Below, piece after piece: positions 17,032 to 26,243 of a stretch of 64,000 nucleotides of DNA. Numbering within the stretch: the first letter of the stretch is position 1; each line of letters opens with the position of its first letter. The DNA comes from Legionella qingyii. Its GTDB lineage: Bacteria; Pseudomonadota; Gammaproteobacteria; Legionellales; Legionellaceae. The stretch lies in the NCBI RefSeq assembly GCF_003184185.1, contig NZ_QHJG01000007.1, forward strand, positions 100,159-164,158, given 5' to 3'. The notes beneath the pieces are model-generated. The model worked only from the letters and a program-made list of their open reading frames with translations, had not been told where the DNA came from and searched no databases. Both the position numbers and the translations under genes were made by a program.

Positions 17032-18144
17032 TTACTCAAAAAAAGCCATAACTTCTTTGGCGTTATTGATGGTGTCTTGAAAACCTAGCTCAAGCAATTC
17101 ACGCGTGTAGTCTCGTTCAAAAAGAACAAAACTTAAAAGATCTCCAGAATGTTTTTTCTCTCCTAAAATATTGAGGAGGTAGCGGAGCAAAGTGGGTAGG
17201 GCTTTAAAATGTATTTGAGCTAAAGGAGCTAAGTCTTTGCTAGGACGTAAATGCAAAGTAGTAATGGGGCGCCATGGAGAGCGACGTTTTTTCCACATTG
17301 ACAGCAACATCGCTATTTCATTCATTCGATTGACCATTTCAATATCACGATCAAGATTGTCTAAAAACAGAGCATTTAACATGTTCCCAAAAATATGAGA
17401 AAAAGGAATGTCATCATGATTACGTAACGTTTCCTGCTCAACAAATGTAGGTAGTGCTCGGGTTCCTACAATTAGAATTTTGTCGACTTCAAAACGAATA
17501 GATCCGCGAAGCGGCGCAGCCAGACCCACACTACCGTCACCATAATGAAAGCCATCAAGTAATACTGTTGGAAAAAATAAAGGCAGGGCACTGGATGCTA
17601 AGATATGCTCTGCCTGGAAACTAACACGCTTGCTGCCGTGTCGCGGGTAATTCCAGTCCATAAATTCAGGATTATTGTGCTCGTAAAAAGAAATAGTCTG
17701 GCGAGTTTCGTAGCAATTGCTGATTATTTCTAGAGTCTCGAGATAGCCCCCACTTATATTTTGTGCAATTTTATTAAAATCAAGGCCATCTGCTATCATT
17801 TCTCTAAGTGGCGTAGTATCAAGTAAATGAGCCGCTTGCCGTTGCTTAATCATCATTGTGCTCATGTTGCGCATTACTGATTTACTTAATGCAAGGTTAC
17901 TGGCTTTATAGACTTGTTGGCAATGAATTTCACTCCAAATAGTCTCCAGCTTATCAAGCGCCGTGGGAAAGTCATCGGCATTTTCCGCAAGCACCGCTGC
18001 ATTCATACTTCCCACACTTACGCCGCTGACCATTTCGAAAGGTAATGTTTTAACTTGTAATATGTGGCCAATTGCTTTTAAAACTCCGGCTTGATAAGCG
18101 CCTCGAGCACCACCACCTGCCAAGTAAAGGGCTTTTTTAGACAT
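17032..18144 (-). CDS. Patatin-like phospholipase
   Basis: A 370-residue patatin-domain protein. It carries the glycine-rich oxyanion motif GGGARGAYQAG at residues about 9-19, the nucleophile elbow GVSVGS (Ser in GxSxG, near residue 45), and the catalytic Asp in YGDGSVGLAAPL, so the Ser-Asp dyad is complete. There is no signal peptide or membrane segment. Bacterial relatives include small housekeeping esterases and, in Legionella, larger VipD-type effectors. This one lacks the extra VipD-like C-terminal half, so I favour a cytoplasmic lipid hydrolase, but export by Dot/Icm cannot be excluded from sequence. No strong ribosome-binding site precedes the ATG. Confidence 0.88.
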   Translation of the reverse strand: MSKKALYLAGGGARGAYQAGVLKAIGHILQVKTLPFEMVSGVSVGSMNAAVLAENADDFPTALDKLETIWSEIHCQQVYKASNLALSKSVMRNMSTMMIKQRQAAHLLDTTPLREMIADGLDFNKIAQNISGGYLETLEIISNCYETRQTISFYEHNNPEFMDWNYPRHGSKRVSFQAEHILASSALPLFFPTVLLDGFHYGDGSVGLAAPLRGSIRFEVDKILIVGTRALPTFVEQETLRNHDDIPFSHIFGNMLNALFLDNLDRDIEMVNRMNEIAMLLSMWKKRRSPWRPITTLHLRPSKDLAPLAQIHFKALPTLLRYLLNILGEKKHSGDLLSFVLFERDYTRELLELGFQDTINNAKEVMAFFE

Positions 18145-18338
18145 AATGATTTTTTTTATCGCATTGATTTGGTCTCTATGAAGAAATATAGTTGAGTTTA
18201 TACTCGATTAGCAAGTTCTCGTTTATATTGGAAAAAAATTACTTTATTTTCGCGCATCTGTTTTTTTAGTCTATCGCTCATTGCAAAAAATTAAAAACTC
18301 CTTTAACTTAAAAACTTACCCTCTAAAGGAAGAAACTC

Positions 18339-19874
18339 ATGGTGAATATACTTCGCGAGCAACCCCGTGCATTTCACATGATTTTTATGTTGGAATTATG
18401 GGAGCGGTTCGGGTTTTACACTGTTCAAGGGATTTTAACTTTATTTTTTATTCGTCATTTGGGGTATAGCGATACGATTTCTTATTATACATTTGGTGCT
18501 TATTCGGCTTTGGTTTACGGTATGGTGGTTATTGGTGGGTATTTAGGGGACAGAGTATTAGGCACCAAACGTACCATCGTTCTAGGGCTTATTGTTTTGG
18601 CAGCGGGGTATTTTTCTTTAGCTCTTACCGACAAGGAACATGTATTTTTTGCACTGGGATTAATTTGTGTAGGGAATGGTTTGTTTAAAGCAAATCCATC
18701 GAATTTACTTGCTAAGTGTTACGAAGCAAATGATCCGCGTTTGCATGGTGGTTTTACCTTGTATTATATGGCAATCAATTTGGGAAGTATGATTGCATTA
18801 TTTGCTGGCCCAGCAATCTCAAGTCGCTATGGTTATTCTTATGCTTATATGATGAGCGCAATCGGTTTATTAATTGGCTTGGCAAATTATTGGCTTCAAC
18901 ATCAATTTGTTGCCCATATCAATACTGATGCGGACAAACGAATAATCTCGTTGTTCCAGTGGCTTATGATACTGATTGGGATAGTCTGTCTCACAGCGAG
19001 TTCTGCGTATTTATTACAGCATGTGATGCTTACAAAAAACTTGTTTTGGTTTATTACCATTACGGTAATTGTTTATTACCTCTTCATGATCCGTAAAGAA
19101 AGCAAAATTATCAAAATGCGTATGTTGGTTGCTTTGGCATTGATGCTGGAAGCTATCATTTTCTTTACTTTATATCAACAAATGCCAACATCTTTGAATT
19201 TATTTGCAGTACATAATGTAATCCCAGTTTTCTTTGGAATCACGATTGATGCACAAAGTTTCCAAGCGCTAAATCCTATTTGGATTGTATTGATGAGCCC
19301 TGTTTTGGCTTATTGTTATGACGTTCTTCATAAAAAAGGCGTAGAGTTTTCTATCCCTTATAAATTTTCTTTAGGGATGACGATGTGTGGGATAAGTTTT
19401 TTAATGCTCTTTTTTGCTCGCTATTTTTACACAGATCAGGGCATGGTTTCTTCCTGGTGGTTAATCATAAGCTATTTATTTCAAAGTATTGGCGAATTAT
19501 TGGTATCGGCGCTTGGAGTGGCTATGGTTGCGGAATTAGTACCTCCCCAAATTGCCGGGTTTGTAATGGGAATGTGGTTTTTAACTTCCGCAATTGCTGG
19601 ATTTATTGGTGCTACAGTTGCATCTTATACGGCACTCCCTGAACAAATTAAACCCGGGGTCGGATCTTTAATGATTTATACGCATGTATTTGCTTGTATT
19701 GGCATCGTCACGTTAATTATTGCGTTCTTCATGTGGTTAATGTCACCACGATTAAGTCGTTATATTTCAGGAAAAAAAACAGACTTGCAGCAAGAGACAA
19801 AAGAAGCAGAATACTCTGTATCTAAATGCTATATGTTTCAGTCCGGATTTGAACATCATTCAGATATCCCTTAA
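18339..19874 (+). CDS. POT/PTR-family proton-dependent peptide transporter
   Basis: A 511-residue inner-membrane protein with about 12-14 hydrophobic segments. The family signature is present: MLELWERFGFYTVQGIL near the N-terminus (ExxERFxYY-like), followed by GGYLGDRVLGTKRTIVLG in the first cytoplasmic loop, and LFKANPSNLLAKCY after TM4. These fit the POT family, which imports di- and tripeptides with protons (E. coli DtpA/YdgR type). AAGGAAG lies 7 bases before the ATG. For an amino-acid-using intracellular bacterium, peptide uptake complements the LapA and PepN peptidases in this window; that functional link is inference. Confidence 0.92.
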   Translation: MVNILREQPRAFHMIFMLELWERFGFYTVQGILTLFFIRHLGYSDTISYYTFGAYSALVYGMVVIGGYLGDRVLGTKRTIVLGLIVLAAGYFSLALTDKEHVFFALGLICVGNGLFKANPSNLLAKCYEANDPRLHGGFTLYYMAINLGSMIALFAGPAISSRYGYSYAYMMSAIGLLIGLANYWLQHQFVAHINTDADKRIISLFQWLMILIGIVCLTASSAYLLQHVMLTKNLFWFITITVIVYYLFMIRKESKIIKMRMLVALALMLEAIIFFTLYQQMPTSLNLFAVHNVIPVFFGITIDAQSFQALNPIWIVLMSPVLAYCYDVLHKKGVEFSIPYKFSLGMTMCGISFLMLFFARYFYTDQGMVSSWWLIISYLFQSIGELLVSALGVAMVAELVPPQIAGFVMGMWFLTSAIAGFIGATVASYTALPEQIKPGVGSLMIYTHVFACIGIVTLIIAFFMWLMSPRLSRYISGKKTDLQQETKEAEYSVSKCYMFQSGFEHHSDIP

Positions 19875-20016
19875 TTAAAACACATAATTAAGGGAGATAG
19901 AGCTTTAAAAGAATGTATTTTATCTAAACCTTAGAGTCAGTTGACATTTCATTTAATTCCGCCCCTTTATGCGTAGGCTAATGAAGCAATTGTCAACCGA
20001 GCCTAGTCATTGAAGA

Positions 20017-20062
20017 TGAGTCAAGCTAAATTCATAGCAGAATTTAGCTTGACTCAATTTGT
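20017..20062. terminator. Perfect 17-bp hairpin terminator between convergent genes
   Basis: TGAGTCAAGCTAAATTC (20017-20033) and its exact reverse complement (20040-20056) flank the loop ATAGCA. On the + strand it is followed by ATTTGTTTT. It sits between the transporter gene and the convergent lipoprotein gene and probably stops transcription from both sides. Confidence 0.75.
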
Positions 20063-20063
20063 T

Positions 20064-20315
20064 TTATCTCCAGTGACCACCATGCCAACCGCCACCATGC
20101 CAACCAGCTCCGTGCCAACCTCTATACCAACCACGGTTACCCCAATAGCCTAGGCCAGAATAATAGTAACGGCTTGGATAATAGCCTGAGTAATAAGAGT
20201 AGCTTGGATAATAGCTTGAATAATAATAGCCATTATTAGGATAAGCAGTAACATAACAACCGCTTAAAAGAAGTGTAGGAACAAACACTAATACTGCGAT
20301 AATAAGCTTTTTCAT
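20064..20315 (-). CDS. Small Tyr/Trp/His/Gly-rich lipoprotein
   Basis: An 83-residue protein. I place the start at the ATG ending at 20315 because AAGGAAG stands 6 bases upstream and the product then begins MKKLIIAVLVFVPTLLLSGC, a classic lipoprotein signal with lipobox LSGC. The longer open frame upstream lacks any signal. The mature part is low-complexity: a YYSSYYPSYSYYSGYYPS-type tyrosine-rich stretch, then GW-H-G repeats with four histidines and several tryptophans (GWHGAGWHGGGWHGGHWR). It is membrane-anchored after lipidation. The His-rich tail could bind metal, but function is unknown. Similar small YY/HGG lipoproteins are common in Gammaproteobacteria. Confidence 0.8.
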   Translation of the reverse strand: MKKLIIAVLVFVPTLLLSGCYVTAYPNNGYYYSSYYPSYSYYSGYYPSRYYYSGLGYWGNRGWYRGWHGAGWHGGGWHGGHWR

Positions 20316-20521
20316 AATCGCTTCCTTACTCAATGTTCGCACATTAATTATACTCCATGGTTGCAAATTGATCAAAACAAATCCTATTGCAGATTGTTAG
20401 TAATTTGTTTATTAATTAAGGCATTTTTTAAGATAACTTGGATAAACCATGTTCATATCGAGGGGTTCTATTGTACTATGCAGTGTAATTACGGAGTAAC
20501 GTTGAAAGCTGTTATGAAAAA

Positions 20522-21766
20522 ATGAATATCCAACTCAGTCTGCATTCTCAAAAATTAATAAAGAAATATTTATTAGAGTCTCACGTCCATTCACATGAGC
20601 TTAGCTCTATTACTACATCCGCTGATCTTGCGGCGTTGATATCTTGGTTAAATAAAGAGCAAAAATACCCCAGGAAATCAAAGAAGCAACAGCAAAAAAT
20701 TGAGTTTATTCTTGTATCCTTACGGACTGCGTTGTTGCACGATTTATTCCTTTCGATGAAAGGGGATGACATTAAGCTACCCAAAGAGGAAGAACACAAT
20801 ACTCCGATAGACAAAATCAAATTCACATTACTCACTATCGCAGGTATTTTGGTCGCCGCATGTCAGGGGTTTGATGGTATTGTGACGATGCTAAGTATTT
20901 TTAATCTATCCTCCTCAATGATTCTTGCAGCTGGATTTGCATTTTCCTTCCTTTCTGTAATTGTTTTTTGTGGATTTGACTTGGTAAAAGTCTCGAAGGC
21001 TTTAGGGGTTAAACTGAGTGATGCTTATAAGTTATTAGATGCATACTTGTTGCAATTACAAATGATTAAATCCATTAGAAAAAAAATAAATGAATATAAT
21101 CTTTCGGATTTGTCTCAAGATAATTTAAAACAGCTGGAATGTATTATTTCCATGTTGCAAAAGCGTTTTAGCTTGCTCACCGAGGCAAGTCAGCAATTTG
21201 GGATGGCACTCGAAAGTGAGAACATGAAAATGGCTAAAACGCTTATTTCCGGCGTGTCCGGAATTCTGTTTTTTGGTGGTGGTTTCTTTGCTGGCCAATC
21301 AGTAGCCCTCTTTATGTCAGGTCTTCTTGTAAATCCATTAACACCCGCATTTTGGCCTGTAATACTTTTTAGTGTCATAGTAGGGTTCGCGGCATTTAGC
21401 ATTTATTGGTATGTTGAGCGTCCTGGATTGGACAAATTGGTAAGTAGTTGGTTTGGCCTCAATGAAGAGAATATACAGAAGTTATGTGATAAAAGTATGA
21501 TAAAAAAAGAAATTCACAAATTAGAGAGTCTAAAAAGAAAAATAATTAGCGCGGCTCGATTAGCTAAAAGAGTGACTCAAGCAGAGCAGGCTGTTGATGC
21601 TCATGATGAACTGCTCATTGATGGCTCAGTTCATGAGCGGACTGTGATTGATATACGAACAAGTGGTAGTTATTATTCTTTTCTTAAACCTCAGGAACCT
21701 GCGGATTTATTACCGAAAATTTCTTTGGAGCAAGAACCTATAGACCAGTCGTGCTGTTTTATGTAA
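20522..21766 (+). CDS. Membrane protein with C-terminal CaaX-like motif; candidate Dot/Icm effector
   Basis: A 414-residue protein I cannot assign to an enzyme family. An N-terminal helical region (about 1-95) leads into a hydrophobic pair near 100-155. A second helical, coiled-coil-prone segment spans about 165-235, and another hydrophobic pair lies near 240-300. A charged C-terminal cytosol-type region covers about 305-414. The last four residues are C-C-F-M, preceded by Asp-Gln-Ser. This is a CaaX box (farnesyl-type, X = Met), a signal with no known use inside bacteria but used by several L. pneumophila effectors that are prenylated in the host. There is no signal peptide. Only a weak ribosome-binding site precedes the ATG, which overlaps the stop of a three-codon ATG-AAA-AAA-TGA. 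Confidence 0.6.
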   Translation: MNIQLSLHSQKLIKKYLLESHVHSHELSSITTSADLAALISWLNKEQKYPRKSKKQQQKIEFILVSLRTALLHDLFLSMKGDDIKLPKEEEHNTPIDKIKFTLLTIAGILVAACQGFDGIVTMLSIFNLSSSMILAAGFAFSFLSVIVFCGFDLVKVSKALGVKLSDAYKLLDAYLLQLQMIKSIRKKINEYNLSDLSQDNLKQLECIISMLQKRFSLLTEASQQFGMALESENMKMAKTLISGVSGILFFGGGFFAGQSVALFMSGLLVNPLTPAFWPVILFSVIVGFAAFSIYWYVERPGLDKLVSSWFGLNEENIQKLCDKSMIKKEIHKLESLKRKIISAARLAKRVTQAEQAVDAHDELLIDGSVHERTVIDIRTSGSYYSFLKPQEPADLLPKISLEQEPIDQSCCFM

Positions 21767-21788
21767 TTTATATACTATATCGATAATC

Positions 21789-21820
21789 TTCAATGCGCAT
21801 GATCCATGGTTTGCATTGAA
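21789..21820. terminator. Hairpin between convergent genes
   Basis: TTCAATGC (21789-21796) and GCATTGAA (21813-21820) are perfect arms around a 16-base loop, between the CaaX-ending gene and the convergent hda. There is no U-run on either side, so termination function is only suggested by position. Confidence 0.35.
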
Positions 21821-21829
21821 CGTTTAAAG

Positions 21830-22519
21830 TTAAATATTTAGGGTATCTTTTACAAACGGGATCGTTATTTTTCGCTGTGCTGCCAGAGAGGCATCATCCA
21901 ATCGATTGAGTAAATTGTGCAGGTCATGCATATTTCGAGAGCATCTATTGAGAAGGAATTGACCTACACTTTCTGGTAAGTCGAATCCTCTTTTTAATGC
22001 ATGCAGTTTTAAAGTATTAATTTTATCTTCGTCACTTAATTCCATCAATTGAATTACCAACCCCCAACTTAACCTAGAACGTAAGTCAGCAAGTTGGATG
22101 GGAATTGTGGTTGGTGATTGATTCCCGGAAATGATCAAAATACTTTTTTCCATATCTTTGATTTTATTATATAAATGGAATAACGCTTCCTCCCACTCGG
22201 GATCTTTGGCGATAACATCTATATCATCAATACAGATTAATTCTTGCTCTTCGACTCCTTCTATGGCTTGTGGACCCCATTCCTTGAGAAGAGTCAAAGG
22301 AAGATAGATTGCAGATTGAGAATCAATGGCTTGACAACACGCTTGTAATAAATGAGTTTTGCCACTACCCGAATTTCCCCAAAGGTAAAGCAATCGGTCT
22401 TCTTTCTGAGTGAGCATGTGCTGTAATTGCTGTTGCAGCAGTTTGTTACTTCCCCAATTGAAATCAACAAGGGTTGCTTCATCGTTTAATTTTATCGCTA
22501 ATGCCAACTGCTTATTCAT
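21830..22519 (-). CDS. hda: DnaA regulatory inactivator Hda
   Basis: A 229-residue AAA+ protein of the DnaA/Hda family without the DnaA DNA-binding domain. Walker A is GNSGSGKTHLLQA near residue 48, Walker B ELICIDDIDVI near 94, and a sensor/arginine-finger region LADLRSRLSWG near 146. Hda stimulates hydrolysis of ATP bound to DnaA after replication begins, preventing re-initiation. The length matches the family (E. coli 233). Its start codon overlaps the stop of the upstream phosphatidyltransferase gene by one base (TAATG), indicating coupling. Confidence 0.92.
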   Translation of the reverse strand: MNKQLALAIKLNDEATLVDFNWGSNKLLQQQLQHMLTQKEDRLLYLWGNSGSGKTHLLQACCQAIDSQSAIYLPLTLLKEWGPQAIEGVEEQELICIDDIDVIAKDPEWEEALFHLYNKIKDMEKSILIISGNQSPTTIPIQLADLRSRLSWGLVIQLMELSDEDKINTLKLHALKRGFDLPESVGQFLLNRCSRNMHDLHNLLNRLDDASLAAQRKITIPFVKDTLNI

Positions 22520-23076
22520 TATGATAGTTCTTTATTGGACCACGCTTTTCTGCCCCAGGTCCATATATAATCTATATAAGTAATCGCTGTAGTAAATGTC
22601 GTCAAAATGATCAGAACATTGAGCAGATAGGGCGAAAATTCAAAATAGGCTAATTCAAACAAACAGGAAGTAACTAGAATGAGCTGTAATGCAGTATTAA
22701 TTTTACTGAGCAGTGTGGGTTGAAAATCCAGCTTGCGGCGAACAAATTGATACCAGGCAACTACTCCTAAGGAAATTGTTACATCTCTGAGGAAAACCAA
22801 AATGACGAGCCACCAGGGAAGTACACCAATTAAGGCCAAAGAGATGAAGCTGGAAGCAATTAATAATTTATCCGCCAGAGGGTCAACAAAAGATCCAAAA
22901 AAGCTTTGCCAGTTAAAACTACGAGCTAAAAAACCATCCAATCCATCACTCAATCCAGCAAATATAAATAAATAAAAAGCAATAACGTACTCGTGATTGT
23001 ATAAATAAAATAGAAAAGGCGCGATTAATATGAGACGCAATAAAGTTAGAGCATTTGGTATGTGTTTTAGTATCAT
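22519..23076 (-). CDS. pgsA: CDP-alcohol phosphatidyltransferase (PgsA-like)
   Basis: A 185-residue integral membrane enzyme. The CDP-alcohol phosphotransferase motif D-G-x2-A-R-x8-G-x3-D-x3-D is complete (SDGLDGFLARSF ... GSFVDPLADK). About five hydrophobic segments surround it. Family members condense CDP-diacylglycerol with glycerol-3-phosphate (PgsA) or other alcohols; PgsA is the closest by length, but a paralogue with another acceptor is possible. I use the ATG ending at 23076 (MILKHIPNALTLLR), which aligns with the family start. The frame can be extended 18 codons to a TTG at 23130, and neither start has a strong ribosome-binding site. It is coupled to hda. Confidence 0.82.
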   Translation of the reverse strand: MILKHIPNALTLLRLILIAPFLFYLYNHEYVIAFYLFIFAGLSDGLDGFLARSFNWQSFFGSFVDPLADKLLIASSFISLALIGVLPWWLVILVFLRDVTISLGVVAWYQFVRRKLDFQPTLLSKINTALQLILVTSCLFELAYFEFSPYLLNVLIILTTFTTAITYIDYIWTWGRKAWSNKELS

Positions 23077-23201
23077 AGGGCCATACGATAATTTATTTAC
23101 CCTTATTTGACCAGCACCTTTTAATATCAAGATTGGTTTTTGAAGGGAATATATGTTTTGCTAAACTGTAAATTCTAGTTTATACAATACTCGTAGTTCT
23201 G

Positions 23202-23477
23202 TCACTTATGTTTCTCTTCATTTTTACGATACATAATCACTGTATTACCAATCATTTGTACGAGTTCGGCATGTAATTGCTGGCATAACTCATCTGCCAT
23301 AATGATTCGATCTTCCTTTTCTGCACCGTTAATTTTCACTTTTATTAGCTCATGTGAAAGCAATGCAATATCTGTTTCTGCAATAACGGCTTCAGTTAAT
23401 CCTTTCGCTCCAAGAAGCACGACAGGTTTTAAATGGTGTGCTTGGGCTTTAAGCGATTTTTTGAGTGCAGTATCCAC
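23202..23477 (-). CDS. yhbY: YhbY/CRM-domain ribosome-assembly RNA-binding protein
   Basis: A CRM-domain protein that associates with pre-50S ribosomes. The core [19 protein letters not shown], then [11 protein letters not shown] and later [14 protein letters not shown], follows the family closely, including the GxxG loop (G-A-K-G). I choose the GTG at 23475-23477: AAGGA lies 8 bases upstream and the resulting 91 residues match E. coli YhbY (97). An ATG 17 codons earlier gives an N-terminus unlike the family. It is divergent from rlmE, another 23S rRNA-related gene, the arrangement seen in many Gammaproteobacteria. Confidence 0.88.
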   Translation of the reverse strand: MDTALKKSLKAQAHHLKPVVLLGAKGLTEAVIAETDIALLSHELIKVKINGAEKEDRIIMADELCQQLHAELVQMIGNTVIMYRKNEEKHK

Positions 23478-23616
23478 TGTAATGTTCCTTAAATTCACTC
23501 CAATAATGCAATTATTTTGGAGGCTCAATGATAAAATGGTAAATTATTGCACGTTTTGCTGGGAAAAGGTAGTGAAATTCAGTATCATAGTTCAAATTGA
23601 TACTCTATATAAATTT

Positions 23617-24237
23617 ATGAAACGTACTAAAAGCAGTAAGCGATGGTTGCAAGAGCACTTTGATGATGTTTATGTAAAGAAAGCACAAGCAGAGGGCTAT
23701 CGCAGCCGTGCTATATACAAGTTAAAAGAAGTAGACGAGAAAGAGTCCTTGCTCAAACCAGGGATGACGGTAGTTGATCTGGGAGCAGCTCCTGGGGGGT
23801 GGACACAGTATGTTTCCGAACGGTTGCAAGGTCGAGGACGTATAATTGCCCTCGATATTTTGCCCATGGATGCCTTACCTGATGTCGATTTTATTCTTGG
23901 TGATTTTCGGGAAGATGAAGTGCTGCAAAAGTTAAAAGATTTAATTCCAGAACACAGTGTTGACTTGTTATTATCAGATATGGCCCCAAATATGAGTGGT
24001 ACTACTGCAATTGATATCCCACGAGCTATGTATTTGGTGGAGTTGGCTTTCGATTTTGCAGAAAAAATGTTAAAACCAGGTGGTTCCATGCTGATTAAAA
24101 TTTTTCATGGGGCTGGTTTTGATGATTTAGTAAAACAAGCAAGAGCTTCTTTTGAGAAAGTCGTGATTCGAAAGCCTTCAGCTTCTCGCTCTCGCTCAAA
24201 AGAAACCTATTTGCTGGCAAAGGGATACAATTTATAG
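23617..24237 (+). CDS. rlmE: 23S rRNA 2'-O-ribose U2552 methyltransferase RlmE (FtsJ)
   Basis: A 206-residue SAM-dependent methyltransferase acting on U2552 of 23S rRNA in the 50S subunit. The start is the ATG at 23617, giving [20 protein letters not shown], the family N-terminus; the frame is open much further upstream but that part overlaps yhbY. Motifs are present: the SAM-binding [20 protein letters not shown], and the catalytic K-D-K-E set (Lys within the YKLKEVDEK region, Asp in [11 protein letters not shown], Lys in [10 protein letters not shown], Glu in [11 protein letters not shown]). Length agrees with E. coli RlmE (209). It precedes ftsH by 65 bases, the conserved rlmE-ftsH pair. 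Confidence 0.96.
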   Translation: MKRTKSSKRWLQEHFDDVYVKKAQAEGYRSRAIYKLKEVDEKESLLKPGMTVVDLGAAPGGWTQYVSERLQGRGRIIALDILPMDALPDVDFILGDFREDEVLQKLKDLIPEHSVDLLLSDMAPNMSGTTAIDIPRAMYLVELAFDFAEKMLKPGGSMLIKIFHGAGFDDLVKQARASFEKVVIRKPSASRSRSKETYLLAKGYNL

Positions 24238-24302
24238 TAACTTTATGATTTAAGAATTCGATCATAATATAAAAGCTGTACGTCACTAACGAGGTTAATA
24301 CT

Positions 24303-26222
24303 TTGAACGACATGGTTAAGAATTTATTTTTATGGCTGATTATAGCGATCGTGCTTGTTTCAGTTTTCAGTAATTTCGGCCCTCGAAACTCGGTTGCTGA
24401 GAAGCTTTCTTACAGCCAATTTTTGAAAGAAGTCGATCAAGGTATGGTTAATTCAGTCACCATTGAGGATGATAAAATCATCAAAGGGATGACTAAAAAT
24501 AACAAGCGCTTTGTAACATACATGCCTATGCAAGATAATGCTTTATTAGGTGAGTTATTAAAAAGCAAAGTCGATGTAAGCGGTCAAGAGAAACAACAAG
24601 AAAGTTTCCTCCTCCATTTATTTATCAATTGGTTCCCAATGCTGCTTTTAATCGGGGTTTGGGTATTTTTTATGCGTCAGATGCAAGGCGGGGGTGGCCG
24701 AGGTGCTATGTCTTTTGGTCGTTCACGCGCACGCTTGCTCGGCGAAGATCAAGTGAAAGTGACTTTTGCGGATGTTGCAGGGGTAGATGAGGCTAAAGAA
24801 GAGGTTAAGGAGCTAGTCGACTTTTTACGTGATCCCACCAAATTCCAAAATCTTGGGGGACGTATTCCCCGCGGTGTATTATTAGTTGGTTCTCCCGGAA
24901 CAGGTAAAACCCTTTTGGCTCGAGCAGTTGCTGGTGAAGCAAAAGTGCCATTTTTCACAATTTCGGGTTCTGATTTTGTTGAAATGTTTGTCGGTGTTGG
25001 TGCATCTCGTGTCCGCGATATGTTTGAACAAGCAAAAAAACACGCTCCTTGTATTATTTTTATCGATGAAATTGATGCGGTAGGTCGTCATCGAGGTGCG
25101 GGTCTTGGGGGCGGTCATGATGAGCGTGAACAAACGTTAAACCAATTGCTTGTAGAAATGGATGGTTTTGAAGGGAGTGAAGGAGTTATTGTTGTTGCAG
25201 CAACGAACCGTCCAGATGTTTTAGATCCTGCATTATTACGGCCAGGTCGTTTTGATCGTCAAGTTGTAGTTCCTTTACCGGATATTCGCGGCCGTGAACA
25301 AATACTAAGGGTGCATTTGCAAAAAGTTCCTGTAGATAACAATGTAGACATCATGGCAATTGCTCGGGGAACTCCAGGGTTTTCTGGAGCAGATCTTGCC
25401 AATTTGGTTAACGAAGCAGCTTTATTTGCTGCGCGTGCCAATAAACGCAAAGTCAACATGATCGAGTTGGACAAAGCAAAAGATAAAATTATGATGGGAG
25501 CTGAACGACGCTCCATGGTAATGGATGATAATGAGAAAAAGTTGACTGCTTATCATGAAGCAGGTCATGCGATTGTTGGATTATGTGTACCAGAACATGA
25601 TCCGGTTTACAAAGTATCTATTATCCCACGAGGGCGTGCTCTTGGTGTGACGATGTTTCTGCCAGAGCAGGATCGCTACAGCCATAGTAAGCGCCGTCTG
25701 GAAAGCCAATTATCCAGTTTGTTTGGTGGTCGTATTGCTGAGGAACTGATTTTTGGACCCGAAAGCGTGACCACAGGTGCATCGAATGACATCATGCGTT
25801 CTACTGAAATAGCGCGAAAAATGGTTACGACCTGGGGACTTTCAACCCTGGGGCCACTTACTTTTGGTGAAGAAGAAGAGGAAGTATTTCTAGGGCGCTC
25901 AATGAATAAGCATAAAGAAATGTCAGACAGAACGGCGCAGCAAATTGATGATGAAGTACGTGCGATTATTGACCGAAACTATAAACGAGCAAAAGAAATT
26001 CTGGTCTCAAATATGGATAAATTGCATTTAATGGCACAGAGTTTGATTAAATACGAAACGATAGATCTCAATCAAATAAAAGAGATTATGTCTGGAAAGG
26101 AACCTTCTCCACCAGAGGATTGGAACTCATCAAAACCTCTTGATGGAGCTGAAGTGACTAATCAGCCATCAGAGAAGTCAACAGAGCATGAGGTTATCGT
26201 AAATCCTGCTGAAGAGCACTGA
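24303..26222 (+). CDS. ftsH: ATP-dependent membrane zinc metalloprotease FtsH
   Basis: A 639-residue inner-membrane AAA+ protease that degrades regulatory and misassembled membrane proteins. Two transmembrane segments (about 7-23 and 103-123) bracket a periplasmic domain. Walker A GSPGTGKT is at 196-203, followed by Walker [12 protein letters not shown] and the second region of homology ([21 protein letters not shown]). The protease site HEAGH has His418, Glu419 and His422. The start is TTG at 24303 with GAGG 8 bases upstream; an ATG three codons later has worse spacing. The tail is Glu/Pro/Ser-rich. folP follows 21 bases later and glmM after that, the standard ftsH-folP-glmM order. Confidence 0.97.
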   Translation: MNDMVKNLFLWLIIAIVLVSVFSNFGPRNSVAEKLSYSQFLKEVDQGMVNSVTIEDDKIIKGMTKNNKRFVTYMPMQDNALLGELLKSKVDVSGQEKQQESFLLHLFINWFPMLLLIGVWVFFMRQMQGGGGRGAMSFGRSRARLLGEDQVKVTFADVAGVDEAKEEVKELVDFLRDPTKFQNLGGRIPRGVLLVGSPGTGKTLLARAVAGEAKVPFFTISGSDFVEMFVGVGASRVRDMFEQAKKHAPCIIFIDEIDAVGRHRGAGLGGGHDEREQTLNQLLVEMDGFEGSEGVIVVAATNRPDVLDPALLRPGRFDRQVVVPLPDIRGREQILRVHLQKVPVDNNVDIMAIARGTPGFSGADLANLVNEAALFAARANKRKVNMIELDKAKDKIMMGAERRSMVMDDNEKKLTAYHEAGHAIVGLCVPEHDPVYKVSIIPRGRALGVTMFLPEQDRYSHSKRRLESQLSSLFGGRIAEELIFGPESVTTGASNDIMRSTEIARKMVTTWGLSTLGPLTFGEEEEEVFLGRSMNKHKEMSDRTAQQIDDEVRAIIDRNYKRAKEILVSNMDKLHLMAQSLIKYETIDLNQIKEIMSGKEPSPPEDWNSSKPLDGAEVTNQPSEKSTEHEVIVNPAEEH

Positions 26223-26243
26223 GATTATTAGTGAGAAAAGCAG

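Noticed and set aside
23302..23616. Long upstream extension of the rlmE frame
   Set aside because: It overlaps yhbY on the other strand and adds 105 residues absent from the RlmE family; [10 protein letters not shown] at 23617 is the family start.
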